Below the pieces are notes generated by a model. That model had not been told where the DNA came from and made no database searches. It was given only the letters and a program-made list of their open reading frames with translations. A program made the translations under genes and the position numbers. 64,000 nucleotides of DNA from Perognathus longimembris pacificus (lineage: Eukaryota; Chordata; Mammalia; Rodentia; Heteromyidae), in assembly GCF_023159225.1 (NCBI RefSeq), contig NC_063188.1, positions 28,595,475 through 28,659,474 on the forward strand, read 5' to 3'. Positions 35,639 to 47,739 of this stretch are shown here, one piece after another. Every line of letters begins with the position of its first letter. Position 1 is the first letter of the stretch.

Positions 35639-35762
35639 GGGAGGGGGAACGAGAGATGAGGTAACAAACAGTACAAGAAATGTATCCAATGCCTAAGGTA
35701 TGAAACTGTAACCTCCCTGTAATTCGGTTTGATAATAAAACAAAACAAAACAAAACAAAAAA
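35639..35762 (+). mobile_element. Short L1 3'-end insertion
   Basis: About 124 bp of L1 3' end with an (AAAAC) tail, flanked by aagatcaattga at 35627-35638 and 35763-35774. Confidence 0.92.
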
Positions 35763-35929
35763 AAGATCAATTGAAAGCTAAAACTGGGCAACACTGATAG
35801 TCAAGATATTAATAATTCCCATTTTAATTTCTCCACTAAAAATTGAGTTGGAGTAAAATATTTTAACATTTTAAGATTAATGATAGGACTTCTTTATAGT
35901 AAATAGTTTTCTCTTGAAAAAAAGTTTGA

Positions 35930-36058
35930 TATGAGGGAAGGGGGGTGAGAATATTAAGAGGGTGACATTGATCAAGGAGCACTGTATTCATAACCTGCTT
36001 TGTTGAAGGGCAACTGCTTTATACAACTACAATGAAAATATTTTTTTAAAAAGAAAAA
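35930..36058 (+). repeat. Old retroposon tail (likely L1 3'-end variant)
   Basis: Shares cactgtattcataacctgct and ctttatacaactac with 14075-14160. A G-rich run precedes it and an A-rich end follows. Confidence 0.45.
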
Positions 36059-36269
36059 AGTTTGACACTATTTATATTTAATGTAAAGATTTCTACCTAA
36101 CCCTTATACAGAGTATTAAAATTTTTAAATTTAAGGTACATTTTAATATTATATCACATTATATATAATGTTGTACAAGATAATTTTAAAAACAAGGTAC
36201 CTTTTGTCATCTGGGCTGTAGACATAACAGCCAAAGTGAACAGAGTAAGGCTGCTAGTTATAAATGAGG

Positions 36270-36307
36270 AAATATTTATCATGTTTTTCAAATTATCACA
36301 GAGTAAT

Positions 36308-36389
<82 letters not shown>

Positions 36390-36458
36390 CTTTAGATAAA
36401 TATTTATCATGTTTTTCAAATTATCCCAGAGTAATGCAGGTCATCCTTTCCATTTCTT

Positions 36459-36522
<64 letters not shown>

Positions 36523-36529
36523 ATGCAAA

Positions 36530-36571
<42 letters not shown>
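36270..36571. repeat. Duplicated segment with (CT)n and (CA)n expansions
   Basis: A 45-bp unique segment (tatttatcatgtttttcaaa) occurs at 36270-36314 and again at 36398-36442, a 128-bp period. Between the copies lies (CT)n at about 36313-36386. After the second lie impure (CT)n at about 36460-36522 and (CA)n at 36532-36571. Confidence 0.88.
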
Positions 36572-36574
<3 letters not shown>

Positions 36575-38335
36575 CTTATGTACTGTTAGGCATTGAGGCC
36601 AGGATTTTGCAAATGCTGGGGCAAGGACCAGCAATGATTTACACACCCAACCACTATAATTTCTGATTTTTATTACTTGTTCATGAACATCTAAAGTTCT
36701 CTGTAAACAAATGCTCATGATATAAAGTAAGTGGGAATGCAGAAAATAGTATGGAATCTGTAATAAAAAGTCACGGTTACTTGAATCTGGTTATTGAATT
36801 AATGGTGTTGCCATGGATAAGCTATTTTATCTTTCCTTAAAGCAGGCTCTGTTGTGGGAGCAGATATCAGAGGGAGAGAGGTCGTCAATGGAGAATGGGA
36901 TAAAAGAAAATGAATCAAATTAACATACTTTGTATACACATATTTATGAAAATAAAATGTTGAAACTATTCTGAGAGATTTATGAAGTACAGCAGTGAGG
37001 GGTGAGATTGATGAGGGTCTATGATACACTTTCGTGGAAGTGTCTTAGTGAGCTCCTCTTTCCACCAATACAATAAGTATATGCTAACAAACTCCTTAGT
37101 TAAAAGACATTTTATCTTTCTTACCTTTAGTTTCTCTCACTTGGTAACTTCTGCAGTACTTTCTTATTGAAAGGCTTTCATAATACATTTTGATCCATTT
37201 CACTTTTTTAGGTTCTGCATATTGTTAATCATTTTAAAACTTAAAAAATAAAAAATGTTTTAAATCCTTCCATTCTTCCCAAAGTAATTTTTCAATTATG
37301 CTATAATCATTATTTAAGATATCTAGAAATATTACTAAAATTCTATTGAAAAAAATCATTCTTTAGTAACATGAATAATCATTCTTTAGTAACATATCAT
37401 ATTCTAAGGAAGTTGGTGATTTACTAGAATAATTTTGCAACATAAATTAGGGGTTTCTGGAAAGGCAGGATGATATTTAGCCATTCTGTCAATAATGTGG
37501 AGTAGCTTCACTTATATACTGTTTGTAGCTGCACCACCATTTAATTAAAAATGACTGTTTATTTTGTTCTTGATAACAAATTGTCACTTAAATTTACTTT
37601 AAGTATTAAAAGGAAAAAAGAAGAGGCATTTTCACTCACTAATCTATACAACAACCATTTACAGACATTTTTTGACATTGTCTTTGGCATCAGCTGTGTC
37701 GTTACATTTTAAGATTAAACCCACATTCTGCCATTGCTTATCATTCTGCTCTGATCATTTGCTCTCCAGTCCTACTAATCAAAGGCCTTCATCTTCTGTA
37801 GGCCATGCTCACTGTGCTCACTGGTATATTCCTTCTTTCCAGGTCACTACTTAGTGCAGGAGTTTAGCTTGCTCCTCAGATGCCTTGAACTCACTCTGCT
37901 TCACTTTCTCTGCTGCTTACTGCTCTGACCAGAAATGTACTTCTTTTCTTGTTCAATGGAGTATAGCTTGTTCTTAGAGTCCAGAATAATGAGAAATATT
38001 GCTGACCACCCACACACTTTCAAAGCTTTTCCATGTTTCAAAAGAAACTTTGATGTTAGAATGAGTGCATTTAGGAATGAAATGGAGAAGAAGCACTCTC
38101 ATGAGGACATGTAATGGAGAATGAGTCAGAAGGGGTTATTTTAGTAACTCTCGGAAATGTATTAATGAGACTATCATATGAAGAACTATAAAGTCACCAT
38201 CTCAGTTTCCCATAGCACCGTATGTACACTTTAATATTCTTTCATAGTTTAAAATTACAGTATTATAAAACTAAGAATGAGAGCAGTAAGTCATTTGCTC
38301 CAACTTTCTAGTGGCTGTCATTTCAGAGTCAAAAT
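36572..38335. other. No recognised feature
   Basis: AT-rich. A small direct repeat (atcattctttagtaacat) lies at about 37356-37395. Confidence 0.5.
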
Positions 38336-38344
38336 AAGTGTGTA

Positions 38345-38507
38345 GTGTAAATGAACTGAACAACTCATGGGGGGGAAGGGAAAGGGGGAGGGGGAGGGGG
38401 AATGAGGGACAAGGTAACAAACAGTACAAGAAATGTATCCAATGCCTAATGCATGAAACTGTAACCTCTCTGTAATTCAGTTTGATAATAAAAACTTAAA
38501 ATAAAAA
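38345..38507 (+). mobile_element. L1 3' end with long G-rich tract
   Basis: Contains aactgaacaactcatggg, then a tract of five G-runs (38369-38400) that fits a G-quadruplex. The normal L1 end and A-rich tail follow. A 9-bp duplication aagtgtgta may flank it (38336-38344 and just after 38507). Confidence 0.85.
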
Positions 38508-39403
38508 AAAGTGTGTATATCTTTAGAAGACTTAAAGATCCTGAGCTTTTGCTTCTTTCCATAGACAAAATGAAACTTCTGGCAGAATTTTGATTTTTGA
38601 GTTACATTTTCTCTCAAAGCCCTACAGAAGATACACTTTGTATATAAAATTATGAGAATACTAAACGGATGTATCAACAATTTTGAAGGTGACTATTTAG
38701 CTGACTCAAACTGAAGCTCAAGTAGTTATGCATCCTTGGCTGAAGTTGGAGAGATTTATCTTGCCCATTTTCTTCCTATTTTCTCTGTAACAGAACAAGT
38801 AAGATCACTGAGAATACTGGATATAGGAGTAGCATAGAGAAGTTGGAAAAATAGAAGTGTGAAATAAATCTGGAATTACGGGAGAAGGAATTCACTAACG
38901 ACAAAAAAGGATTACTGAGGGTTCAGGTGAGACTGTAGGTAACAGTGTTTGATGTTCAATCAAGGAAATGGGGGTAGCACAAATTGGGAGCAATAAAAAA
39001 AGACACTGAGGAGTGCATATTGTGAGTGATGATAAGAAACAATGACCTAACAGACATAAGAATAGACTAGAAATAATAATACATAAGAAGAATAAGATGT
39101 GCCAGTATAGAATTGTTACTCAAAGCTCTCTGAAGTTCTAAAGGGTTCATGAGGTTAATGAGTAGGCATAGGGGACGGAGGAGGAAATAAAGACACTAGA
39201 AGTCATAATTTGAATAGTAATTCTCAACATAAAATTTTCAAATGTGATGCATTGCACATGTGGTGATAAACCTGAAGCTGGGCGGCAATGGGAAAAAGAG
39301 GTCAAGGAATTATGAGGCTATACTGTAATTTCATCATCTTTGTGGACACTGAAGTCTCCAGAGTATGGCAAGGTTTTAAAAAAAGGAACAGCAGTAAGAA
39401 ACC
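38508..39403. other. No recognised feature
   Basis: Unique sequence. Confidence 0.5.
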
Positions 39404-39704
39404 TACACTATCTCTATAATCTTATCTGAGTATATTGGAAACCATGTATACTGGTATTAGAACTAGGAAATTGAAAGGGAATACCAAAATTGAGAGACAC
39501 ATGGTAAAAAAAGAAAAACAACTACAATAGCAATACTTGCAAAACTGTTTAAGTGAACTGAACACCTCATAGGGGGAAAGAGGAAGGAGGGGGGTATGAG
39601 GGAGGAGGTAACAAACAGTACAAGAAATGTATCCAATGCCTAACTTATGAAACTGTAACCTCTCTGTACAACAGTTTGATAATAAAAATTTGAAAAAAAA
39701 AAGA
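39404..39704 (+). mobile_element. L1 3' untranslated region
   Basis: Runs from the acactatctctataatctta region through tgtatactggtattagaact, the purine tract (39570-39604) and the usual end to poly(A). Confidence 0.85.
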
Positions 39705-41790
39705 AACAGATGGGTGTCAAAAGTTCCAAAGATGTATCAAGGTGAGAAAAAAGAGCAGTTAGAATTGTTTATACTTTGAAAATTAAAAATAATAATGCAA
39801 GTAGTAGAGTTTCACTTATGCCTTTAAGCCTTCACATATCGAGAAGTGTATTCATGAAGTGGAAAGGAATAGATGACAATCAACCCACTGCAGTTGAAAC
39901 ATCTTTGATGAAATGACAAACCTCTCTGGAGAAAATCTGGTTTCTGGTTAAGGTGAGAAGGTGGAAAAATGTTCAGTGAAAAAGCTGATGGTCCCTGATT
40001 TCCACTACACTGTTGTGTAATGAAACTTTGTGGCACTGTCCAATAAGGATGAAATGTGGCCTGTGAGAATGAGGAATGGGATTTATAATTTCATTTCATT
40101 AACTATAAATATGTAGCTAATGGCTATTTTATGAAACAATACATTTCTATAGGCTTTCTGATAACTGCCAATGGATTTATTCTTAGCTGTTCATAGGCAA
40201 TAAAATGAATGTTAGCCCTCTAAACAGGCATTTGTATTTAAAAGAGACATTGACTAAAATGAAAGAAATTCCTGAATGGAAAATTTCAAGTGCTATGAAA
40301 AACCTGAAGGATACTAGTTTGTCACTTGTATGATCTTTCTGGTCGTTCTCATGTTGGGCTATGTAACTGGGCATCTGTGAATCAGGATAACCCTAATGAA
40401 CAAGACTGGCAATATCAAATACCAGTTACATGTATAGGACTGTGACACAAAGTATCTCAGGAAACTGCAGGTGGCACAGTCTTCACCACAGCTGAGTGGA
40501 GGAAGAAACACAAAGATGAACTATAGAGATATGGGGTTGCTGGAGTCAAAGACAACATTCCAGCTCATGAGCATCCTAGTTGAATTTCCACTGCCACTAT
40601 ATCACCTGTACATTAAAATCTCAGAAATGATTGTCATGAGACTTGCTGAAGGAAAGTGTTAATACTAATTCTGCTAGTGACTGGTTAAATGATGCTTCAG
40701 CTTAGCCTCTTGGTTGGTTTCAGTGTTGTGTATAAAATGGCAATTATAAGGTTTAGTTTTAGAGTAATGTCCTTAGCATATGAAGAATTCTTCTTAAAAT
40801 GTATTGAGGAAAGACAGCTCATTGTATTGGTGATCAGTGATTTCTGAGACACAACAGTACAATATGTAGATAAAATAACATAGGCATTCTGGAATGCAGA
40901 CATCATCATATAAATAATGCTTAGTGTAATCATTTAAAGCATTTCAAAGTACTTCATACTGTTTCACAATCAAGTAAGTTTAACATGAATAGAAATTCTA
41001 TCAACATATGTCATTTTGTAATAGTATTTTAAAATTATCTTTATGTACTTATGCAAAGAGCTTTCAATTCAACATGTCAGTTTATGAGTACAATGTATCT
41101 TGATCAATGTCACCCTTTTCTCATGACAATACTATAAGCCCCAATTTATGATTGAATTTTCCCAGTTTGCTTATGACTACCCAGGCAGTTAATAGGCTGT
41201 AACAAAATATTTACTCACCTAGACAACATTGAACTTTTTCAAATGCTGTTCTAAACAAATAACAATCCATGTTTTGAAGTCCTGCTTTGTGAAAGATCCA
41301 TTGCTATTTAAGTAGATAACAAAGATACCCTGGAATGATATCGACTAAATTATTTGTCAATTCTAGAGCCATTAGAATGTGGGAATTATGTATTTTTCAG
41401 CAGGGCTCAGCCCACTGCAGTTTTCTTTCATCTCAGGCCTTGAACAATTTAAAAAGAGCAGCTGCGGATACTTAATTTGGTTATAATTTTAGTGTTTCTC
41501 TTATTCATGAGGTTTTTACTTGAAAGAAATACATGGAACAGAGAAATAATTGAGGGTTGATTCGGGCTTCAGATTTTTATTTAAGTTCAGTTATTTACTA
41601 ATTAAATAAATATTTCTAAATAATCAAATTTCAAATGATAACAATAATGCTTAAAATATAATAAGTTAGATTTTCACAGACTATCTGTGACTCAATAGGT
41701 ATGGTGCCATGTTACTTAAATGTTCAATAGATTACCTCAACATTAATGAAATGGTGGGCTTTTACTTGTTTAAATTAATTAATTAATGTA
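39705..41790. other. No recognised feature
   Basis: AT-rich unique sequence. Confidence 0.5.
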
Positions 41791-41862
41791 TTTGTTTTTG
41801 TGATGCCAGGGAACAAACCTGGGGTTTTGCATATGCTAAGCAAGTGACCCACCACAGGCTTT
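41791..41862 (-). repeat. ID-like SINE fragment
   Basis: ttgtgatgccagggaacaaa and catatgctaagcaagtgacc are a diverged reverse tRNA-like unit. Confidence 0.55.
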
Positions 41863-42497
41863 TTGTTAGTTTGTTTTTATTTCTAAAAACAAGACATGTT
41901 ATTTGAAGGTTGCCTTGCCAGCACAAAGCAGCATTTTCATTCCTAAATTAATCTATGAAAAAATCTTTAGAAATAGTGGAGGCGATCCAATGGTACTAAT
42001 AAATTGGATTATAGAAATTTCAAATGTATAGGCTTGCTATGAAGGTGATGCATATGTATATATGTAATATATATGTATATATATATGGAACATGTCTGGT
42101 GTCCAAAAATGTCAGCTCTCACCTTTCTTCTCATGATTTCATACTGCACCAAAACCCATGCCCTGAAAACGTCATCACTGCCCTTGATGACAACTGTAGA
42201 TGAACTTAACCCACTCTAGAATGCAGAGGAAGGGTTAAAAACCCTCTTCACCTTATGCAAATAAAGTAATACTGTCACTGTTGGTCTACCAACCCCAAAT
42301 CCTACTTTGACATTGCAATCACAAACCTTACCCACCTTCTGACTTTCAGGACTTGCGTCAGGGCTTGTTGCTGTAGGTGATAGATAATAATAGGAAAGAA
42401 ATCATGTGGACGAAGCAATTATTTTTCCTCCCTCCTTAGGAGAATCAGAACACACTTATGTAATGAAAAATAATTAAATATCCCACAACCTCCCCAG

Positions 42498-42535
<38 letters not shown>

Positions 42536-43400
42536 TATGAATTCCCCTCTAATCACCCATAGGACATAGGTGGTGATTCCCAAACAGTAAGATTCCAAGG
42601 AAATTGGTTTTCTGAAAGGACAATATTCAGTGTGGCTTAAATACTACAAAAGAGATGTAATGATTAAGGTAGAAATCATTTTGTGTGGAGCATGTCTATT
42701 GTTTCTATTGTCCTTTCTCATTGTCTATACACAGCCAACTGCAGTTAACACCTTGTTCTTACTTGCATGCATATCTGACAGGATGACTGGACTGAGAGAT
42801 GATGATGATGATATCTGTGTATGTACTTCTAAATAAAAAATTAAACATGGAACCCATTTATTTTTCATCATTGTTTATGTGAGGTCACAGCTGTGTGCAA
42901 ACTAGGAGCTCAGAGGCTGCTCACTATGCAATGTGTCCCCACACCACAACCGGTTTAGTTCAATCCTGTTATTCTCTGGAGCTAGCTTTCCTTGGTTAGC
43001 TTGCCTAAAATGCTATGTGGTAAGGGGTAAATGCTCTTAGTGGGTCAGCAATCAGGGGCTTCATTGGATGGGACTTGCATGGATAAAGCTGTGTGGTTCA
43101 AGCAGTGGTCTTCAATCAAATTAAATATCCTCTAACTACTAAGTCGTCCGCTGACTTTGAGTTTGGGGATCACTGTCACTTAAAAAAAAAAAAAAAAAGG
43201 GTATCCAGAGAGACAAATGCAGTTTGGTACCTCAGGTGCATACTACCCTACAGGAAAACAAAAGGCAAAGGGCATGGCGCAGAAAAGAAGCAGACACAGA
43301 CAAGGTTTTCAATGACGAACTTTATGTGGCATCAGGAACGGCAACCTGTTCTCATGTTTAGCAATTCCGAGGTATGCTGTTAAGACTGCTTGTCAGGTTA
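41863..43400. other. Unique DNA with (TA)n and (GT)n; possible old LTR
   Basis: (TA)n lies near 42055-42085 and (GT)n at 42501-42528. 42,160-42,300 contains an octamer (atgcaaat) overlapping AATAAA near 42,255-42,265 and could be an LTR remnant. Poly(A) occurs at 43181-43198. Confidence 0.4.
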
Positions 43401-44170
43401 AACTGAGCAAAGAGACCGGAATAAGAGGCAGCGCTGGAGACTTTTCCGCCATCCTTTTCAAGATATAAAACGGTCACCAATTGACTTAGGTAAGCTAATA
43501 AAATGCCCTTTCCTTTCCTCTCAAACTTACGTGACCCTCAGCAGGGTTGGTTGTGCTGTTTAAAATTCAGCCAACAGCTGTTAGACCAGGACACAGATCC
43601 GCAGTGTCTCTTAGAATCATGGGTGTTCACAGACATCGGCCGAAAAATAGGGGCAGAGCATTCAGCCCTCCCTCTGCTCCCATTGCCCAAATCCTTAGCC
43701 CCTACCACTTGACCCCAGTCGGATTTAAGAATGTACTCCGAACTCCTCCTTTTGCCCAATCTCTCTCCCAGCAATCCCAGCGCCCGATCTGTCCTCTCCC
43801 CTCCCTCCCCTCCTCTTTCCTCCCCTCCCTTCACTTCTGGAGACCCTCAGCCCGCCTTCCGTTTCTCTGAGGGCTTTCAGCACGCGCAAGGTTTTCTAGA
43901 TTCCCACATCCCCCTCCTCTCAACACCTTCATCTCGAATCCCACCCCCCTCCAACCTCCTTTGAGACATGAAACCTAAGCTCCTCTGTCCTCCCAGAGAC
44001 CCCTGGTCTCCCCGCGATCTGCTTGTTTTGAGTCGCCCCCTCCCCGCGCCCTCCACCAGTGCAGTCCTTCAGGCTGCAACCACCAAGGACCTGGAACCCA
44101 CTCTTCAATCCACCTTCCGCCTAAATCACTAGGGTGTCAACTAGCAACGCAGCTCGGGGCTCCAACTTAC

Positions 44171-44450
44171 CACTAGCGTCCGGGAGGAAGACCAGGCAGC
44201 GGTCGCCGCGGCGGCAGCTAGATGAGGAACGGACTCGGCTGCAATCGCCCAGCGGAGCCCGCGGCAGTCAGTGCGCTGCTCTGCGCTGCGCGCCGCAACC
44301 TCGCGTCTCCGCGAAGAGAAAAAGGAACGGAGGGAGCTCGGCGTGGTGGACAGCGCCGGCGAGTCAACCTCCTGTGGGCGACCGTGCGCCCCCCGGCTAA
44401 ATTTGGCTTTTCAGGGTCCACTTTTCGAATGCTACTTAGTAACTGACCAC
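44171..44450 (-). other. Candidate first exon (untranslated), minus strand
   Basis: On the minus strand the CpG-rich core ends in gctagtg|gtaagttgg, a near-perfect splice donor whose last exon base is 44171. The start is unknown; I place it near 44,450 because CpG density falls there. If real, the gene would run leftward with a first intron of tens of kilobases. Confidence 0.4.
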
Positions 44451-44622
44451 CTCCAGCATCTCTGCGCAAATCGCGTCTTCTTTCTTCTTCGATGGTCCCT
44501 AACTAACTACACTACTCTAAACGGACGAAGGCCATCCATCCCGCGAGCACCACGACGATCTCGACGACTCCGACGACTCCAACGACGTGCAGAAAGAAGA
44601 AAAGTTCATATGCAGTCGGCAG
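44440..44622 (+). other. Candidate first exon (untranslated or short coding), plus strand
   Basis: Ends in tcggcag|gtaagggg, a good donor after 44622. It contains a small (gacgactcc)-type repeat at about 44553-44586. In one frame the repeat encodes an Asp/Ser-rich stretch, but a stop lies just upstream in that frame and no ATG precedes it. A 5' untranslated exon is more likely. Confidence 0.35.
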
Positions 44623-45085
44623 GTAAGGGGCAGGCGGGCCGATGGAGCTGCCGAGGCTAGTGAGCTAGCCGCTCCAAAGGCAGAATTGGAAAGATCAGTG
44701 CACCCGAGGAAGGAAGCATCCTCGGTGCACCGGAGCGCCTACCCAGCGCTGGTGAAGCTGCACCGCGCTCTTGAGCCAAAGCTGGATGAGGGGAGGAGTC
44801 AAGAACAGCCAATCAGTGCTCAGCGTTAAGCTGCCCCGGGCCTGTTTGGACCAGTCTCTTAGAGCATCTGGAACCTGCTGGCAAAGGGGGGGGGGGGAGG
44901 GGTGCGCGAGTCCCAGTGGCGTAGGTGGAGATGGTGATTCATTTGATTCATGAGGCCCAGACACTAGGGGAAAATGGGGCTAGCAATGGCATTCGATGTG
45001 GGAGAAGTCATTGTCAAGAATGTGTCCTCAAAGGTTCAAAGAACCCCCCTCCTCAAACATATCTCCCCCCCCCCCAGCTCCCTGA

Positions 45086-45089
<4 letters not shown>

Positions 45090-45166
<77 letters not shown>
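45090..45166. repeat. (CT)n(CA)n compound microsatellite
   Basis: About 22 CT units run straight into about 17 CA units. It separates the CpG island from the flank. Confidence 0.92.
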
Positions 45167-45173
<7 letters not shown>

Positions 45174-46984
45174 AGGTACATTTTGGTTCCATCCACATGC
45201 TTTACAAGTGTGGTAACTTTCACAGACCTCTGAAACTCCCTTTGGGGGTCTGCGCTCTAGATCTTGCTCCTTTCTCCATCAGACACATGGAGCTTCCTTA
45301 CAAGAACCTAAGCAATTCATGTTACCAAATAAGTACTCAGAGGCTGCAGCCCTGTTCCAAGGCTCACCCTTACCCTTGCCCCCAGCCTCAAATGCAAAGA
45401 TGGGAAAGAGCAAATCCCTTGCTTGGCCTTCAAGACCTAGAAGTAGTTCCCTTCCTGATCCCGTAGGCTTAGAAATTCACTGGGTAGGGGGGTAGCCCAT
45501 TGTTTTTCGAAGGGAGCTGAATCTTGCACCGAGCTTCAGACCTTTCAGTTGATTGCCACTCCATGAAAAACGCTATCAAGGCATGGGTTAAGACAGCAAA
45601 GCAAGGGATGACGCTCCCAAATCTCCCTTCAGACCCATACCTAATGCTCAGCTTTAACTAGGCGGGCAGAGGTGCACCCGCATCGCGGGGCAGGTGTCTA
45701 CACTATCCCGGCTGCAAAGAAAGTTGAGCCAGGCCACCTTGGCCAAGATGCCCCTTGAAGGCACCAACACAAATCTTAAGAGTTGCGATAGTTTCAACCG
45801 AGAAGGATAGAGCACATTTCTCCTAGGAGGGATGGATGAAAGTGTTTGTGGGGAGTTTTTCCCGTCACCGTGGATGCCCAGGGCATGGCAGCTCCCCACT
45901 GGTCAGAGGTGGTTGAATCAAAGCAAGAGAGTGAGAGTACAACTACATGGGAGTAGAGGGCAGAGCAGGTCCAGTGGCTTGGTGGACCAAGGGCGCCAAG
46001 GGGAAAGGAGCAGCCAGCAGAGGCCTCTGGACTTTTTTTTTCCCCCTCGGTAAGTTAAGGATAGAAGTGGAGGTTCAAGAGATGAAAAATGTCAAACCTC
46101 ATCTTTTTATTCTGGAGGCCCTAGAAGCAGTTATGTCTATCTGTGCCTGTTTGTGCACATGTAAGGAAAAAAAGTACAAAAAAAGATCGGTTTTCTTCCA
46201 AGAGGGGCATTTGGGCATCTGGATTGTCTCCATCCCTAATGAAGTCAGGCACTTTGCAGAGCTCTGAAATTAGACTTGGCTGTGAATGTACTGTCCACAC
46301 CCAAGTTCTGCTTCACAAAGCGAAAGAAAAGAAAAGAAAAGAAAAAAAAAGAAACCCCGCACCCCAGTTTTTGTGGAAGCATTTGTTGAATGCTACTGTG
46401 TGATTCTGCACAGGTGGCGGCGACACGCTGCCAAGTCCACCGATTGCACAACGCTTGTATCTTTAGAAATGATTGGTTAGCAAGCAGTATTTTTATAAAT
46501 ATCCAAGAGAAAGCGTATGTCTTTAAATAAGCACTCATCTTTAAGAATTCCTCAAATGTCCTCTCTCTCCATCCCCACGCATGAGAAATACTTCCTTTTG
46601 CCTTTTTTTTTGGGGGGGGGGCAGTTTGTATTTATTTTTTCGGAAGCTGAGACATTTATGTTACTTCAAAAATGTACATGTGAAACCGTGTGTTATATTC
46701 TGTAAGGCAAAATAGACTGCCGAACATGGGCTAGGAGATAGCATCCACCGAAACCTGTTCTCTCAGAATCATGTGCGGGAAATCAGGTGGGAGAAACTGA
46801 CCACAGTAATAACCATCATGAGGCTAAGGATGATAATGATCATCATATCTATTAGCAATCATGTATCTCGCTCTTTAGGCGCTAACTTTCCTCGGGAAAG
46901 GCAAAAGTGTGGAATAGGAAGCAGGTGTAAGGTACACTCTGGCTGGGAAGGTTCATGGTGCATCAGAGGGAAAGTTAGCTAGCT
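45167..46984. other. Repeat-poor sequence between two CpG-rich patches
   Basis: No SINE or L1 was found in about 1.8 kb, unlike the rest of the window. An A-rich (AAAAG) stretch lies at 46321-46352 and a G9 run near 46613. It is likely promoter-proximal sequence under constraint, but no site is decisive. Confidence 0.45.
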
Positions 46985-47245
46985 GGGCAACGGGGCTGAA
47001 GCGCGCCTGGATTTTGGAGTTGGGCAAGCAGCCACAGGCAAGTTTGCCTTTGAGCGGCGCTCGCACTCTCGGAGCAGCCAGGAGGGAAGCTGGAGCCTCA
47101 GCAGGACGCGGCCGATCTCCTGCTAGGCTCCCAGGTCTTTGAGTTCGGCCGCCAGCTGCGATTCCATTTTCCTAGCATTTGCGGCGCCTGGAGCCTGTCG
47201 GGGCTTCTCTAAACTGCTGCCTGACCCAAAGCTGGTCCGTCAATG
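46985..47245. promoter_or_regulatory. Second, smaller CpG-rich patch
   Basis: CpG and GC content rise again (gagcggcgctcgcactctcg, gacgcggccgatctcctgct). It may be an alternative promoter or enhancer linked to the island 2.5 kb to the left. Confidence 0.5.
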
Positions 47246-47632
47246 GGTTTTGGAGGTTTGGGGAGCACAAGCCAGGGAGAATATTATTGTAAAGAGAATT
47301 TAGAGAACCCCTTAAGATTGGGGAGGCAAACTCAAAAACGATTTCCTGTCGGCAATCTTCGTAGTCGCCAGAACTCCTACCTAAAAAGATGCCCAGGGAA
47401 TCAGTCTAGGCTTTTCACCTCGTTCCCTTCCTTTTTCTCAGATCTATGGAAGTTGTCTCTGAGAAAAATGGAGTCATTTGCGCATAATTCAATGTAAATT
47501 ATCAGCGACCCAGGGAACATGGTTTGCAAATTCTCCCAGGTTTCTAAGGACACAGAGGAGCTTCTACAACTTTCTGTACAGGAGAGATTTCTTCCTACTT
47601 GAAATACAAACCTTTTCCAGGGAGAAAGAAAT
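47246..47632. other. No recognised feature
   Basis: Unique sequence to the right of the second CpG-rich patch, ending at the left target duplication of a short L1 insertion. Confidence 0.45.
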
Positions 47633-47652
47633 AAAAAGAACTTTCTTACTAA

Positions 47653-47720
47653 TGTATCCAATGCCTAACGTGTGAAACTGTAACCTCTCTGTACACCAGT
47701 TTTATAATAAAAACATAAAA
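47653..47720 (+). mobile_element. 68-bp L1 3'-end insertion with long target duplication
   Basis: Only tgtatccaatgcctaacgtg through poly(A) remains. The flanking duplication aaaagaactttcttactaa is perfect at 47634-47652 and 47721-47739. Confidence 0.93.
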
Positions 47721-47739
47721 AAAAGAACTTTCTTACTAA

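Larger units (their letters stand above)
43401..45089. promoter_or_regulatory. CpG-island promoter domain of an unidentified host gene
   Basis: Composition changes sharply from AT-rich DNA to GC-rich, repeat-free sequence. CpG is densest at about 44,150-44,620, and a long C-rich, T-rich shore covers 43,650-44,100. A CCAAT box lies at 44809-44815. Strong donors face outward on both strands (see 44171 and 44622). Several open frames cross the core on both strands, but none shows a protein family or a good start, as expected of chance frames in GC-rich DNA. It fits a bidirectional promoter or a promoter with antisense transcription. I do not recognise the gene. Confidence 0.7.

Noticed and set aside
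36236..36718. Serine/leucine- and histidine/threonine-rich frames
   Set aside because: They are translations of (CT)n and (CA)n repeats.
44134..44964. Several open frames in the CpG island on both strands
   Set aside because: Stops are rare by chance in GC-rich DNA. The frames conflict with each other and match no protein family I know.
45947..46403. Frames around 46 kb as candidate coding exons
   Set aside because: Low-complexity Lys/Arg runs from (AAAAG) sequence and no recognisable domain or splice context.
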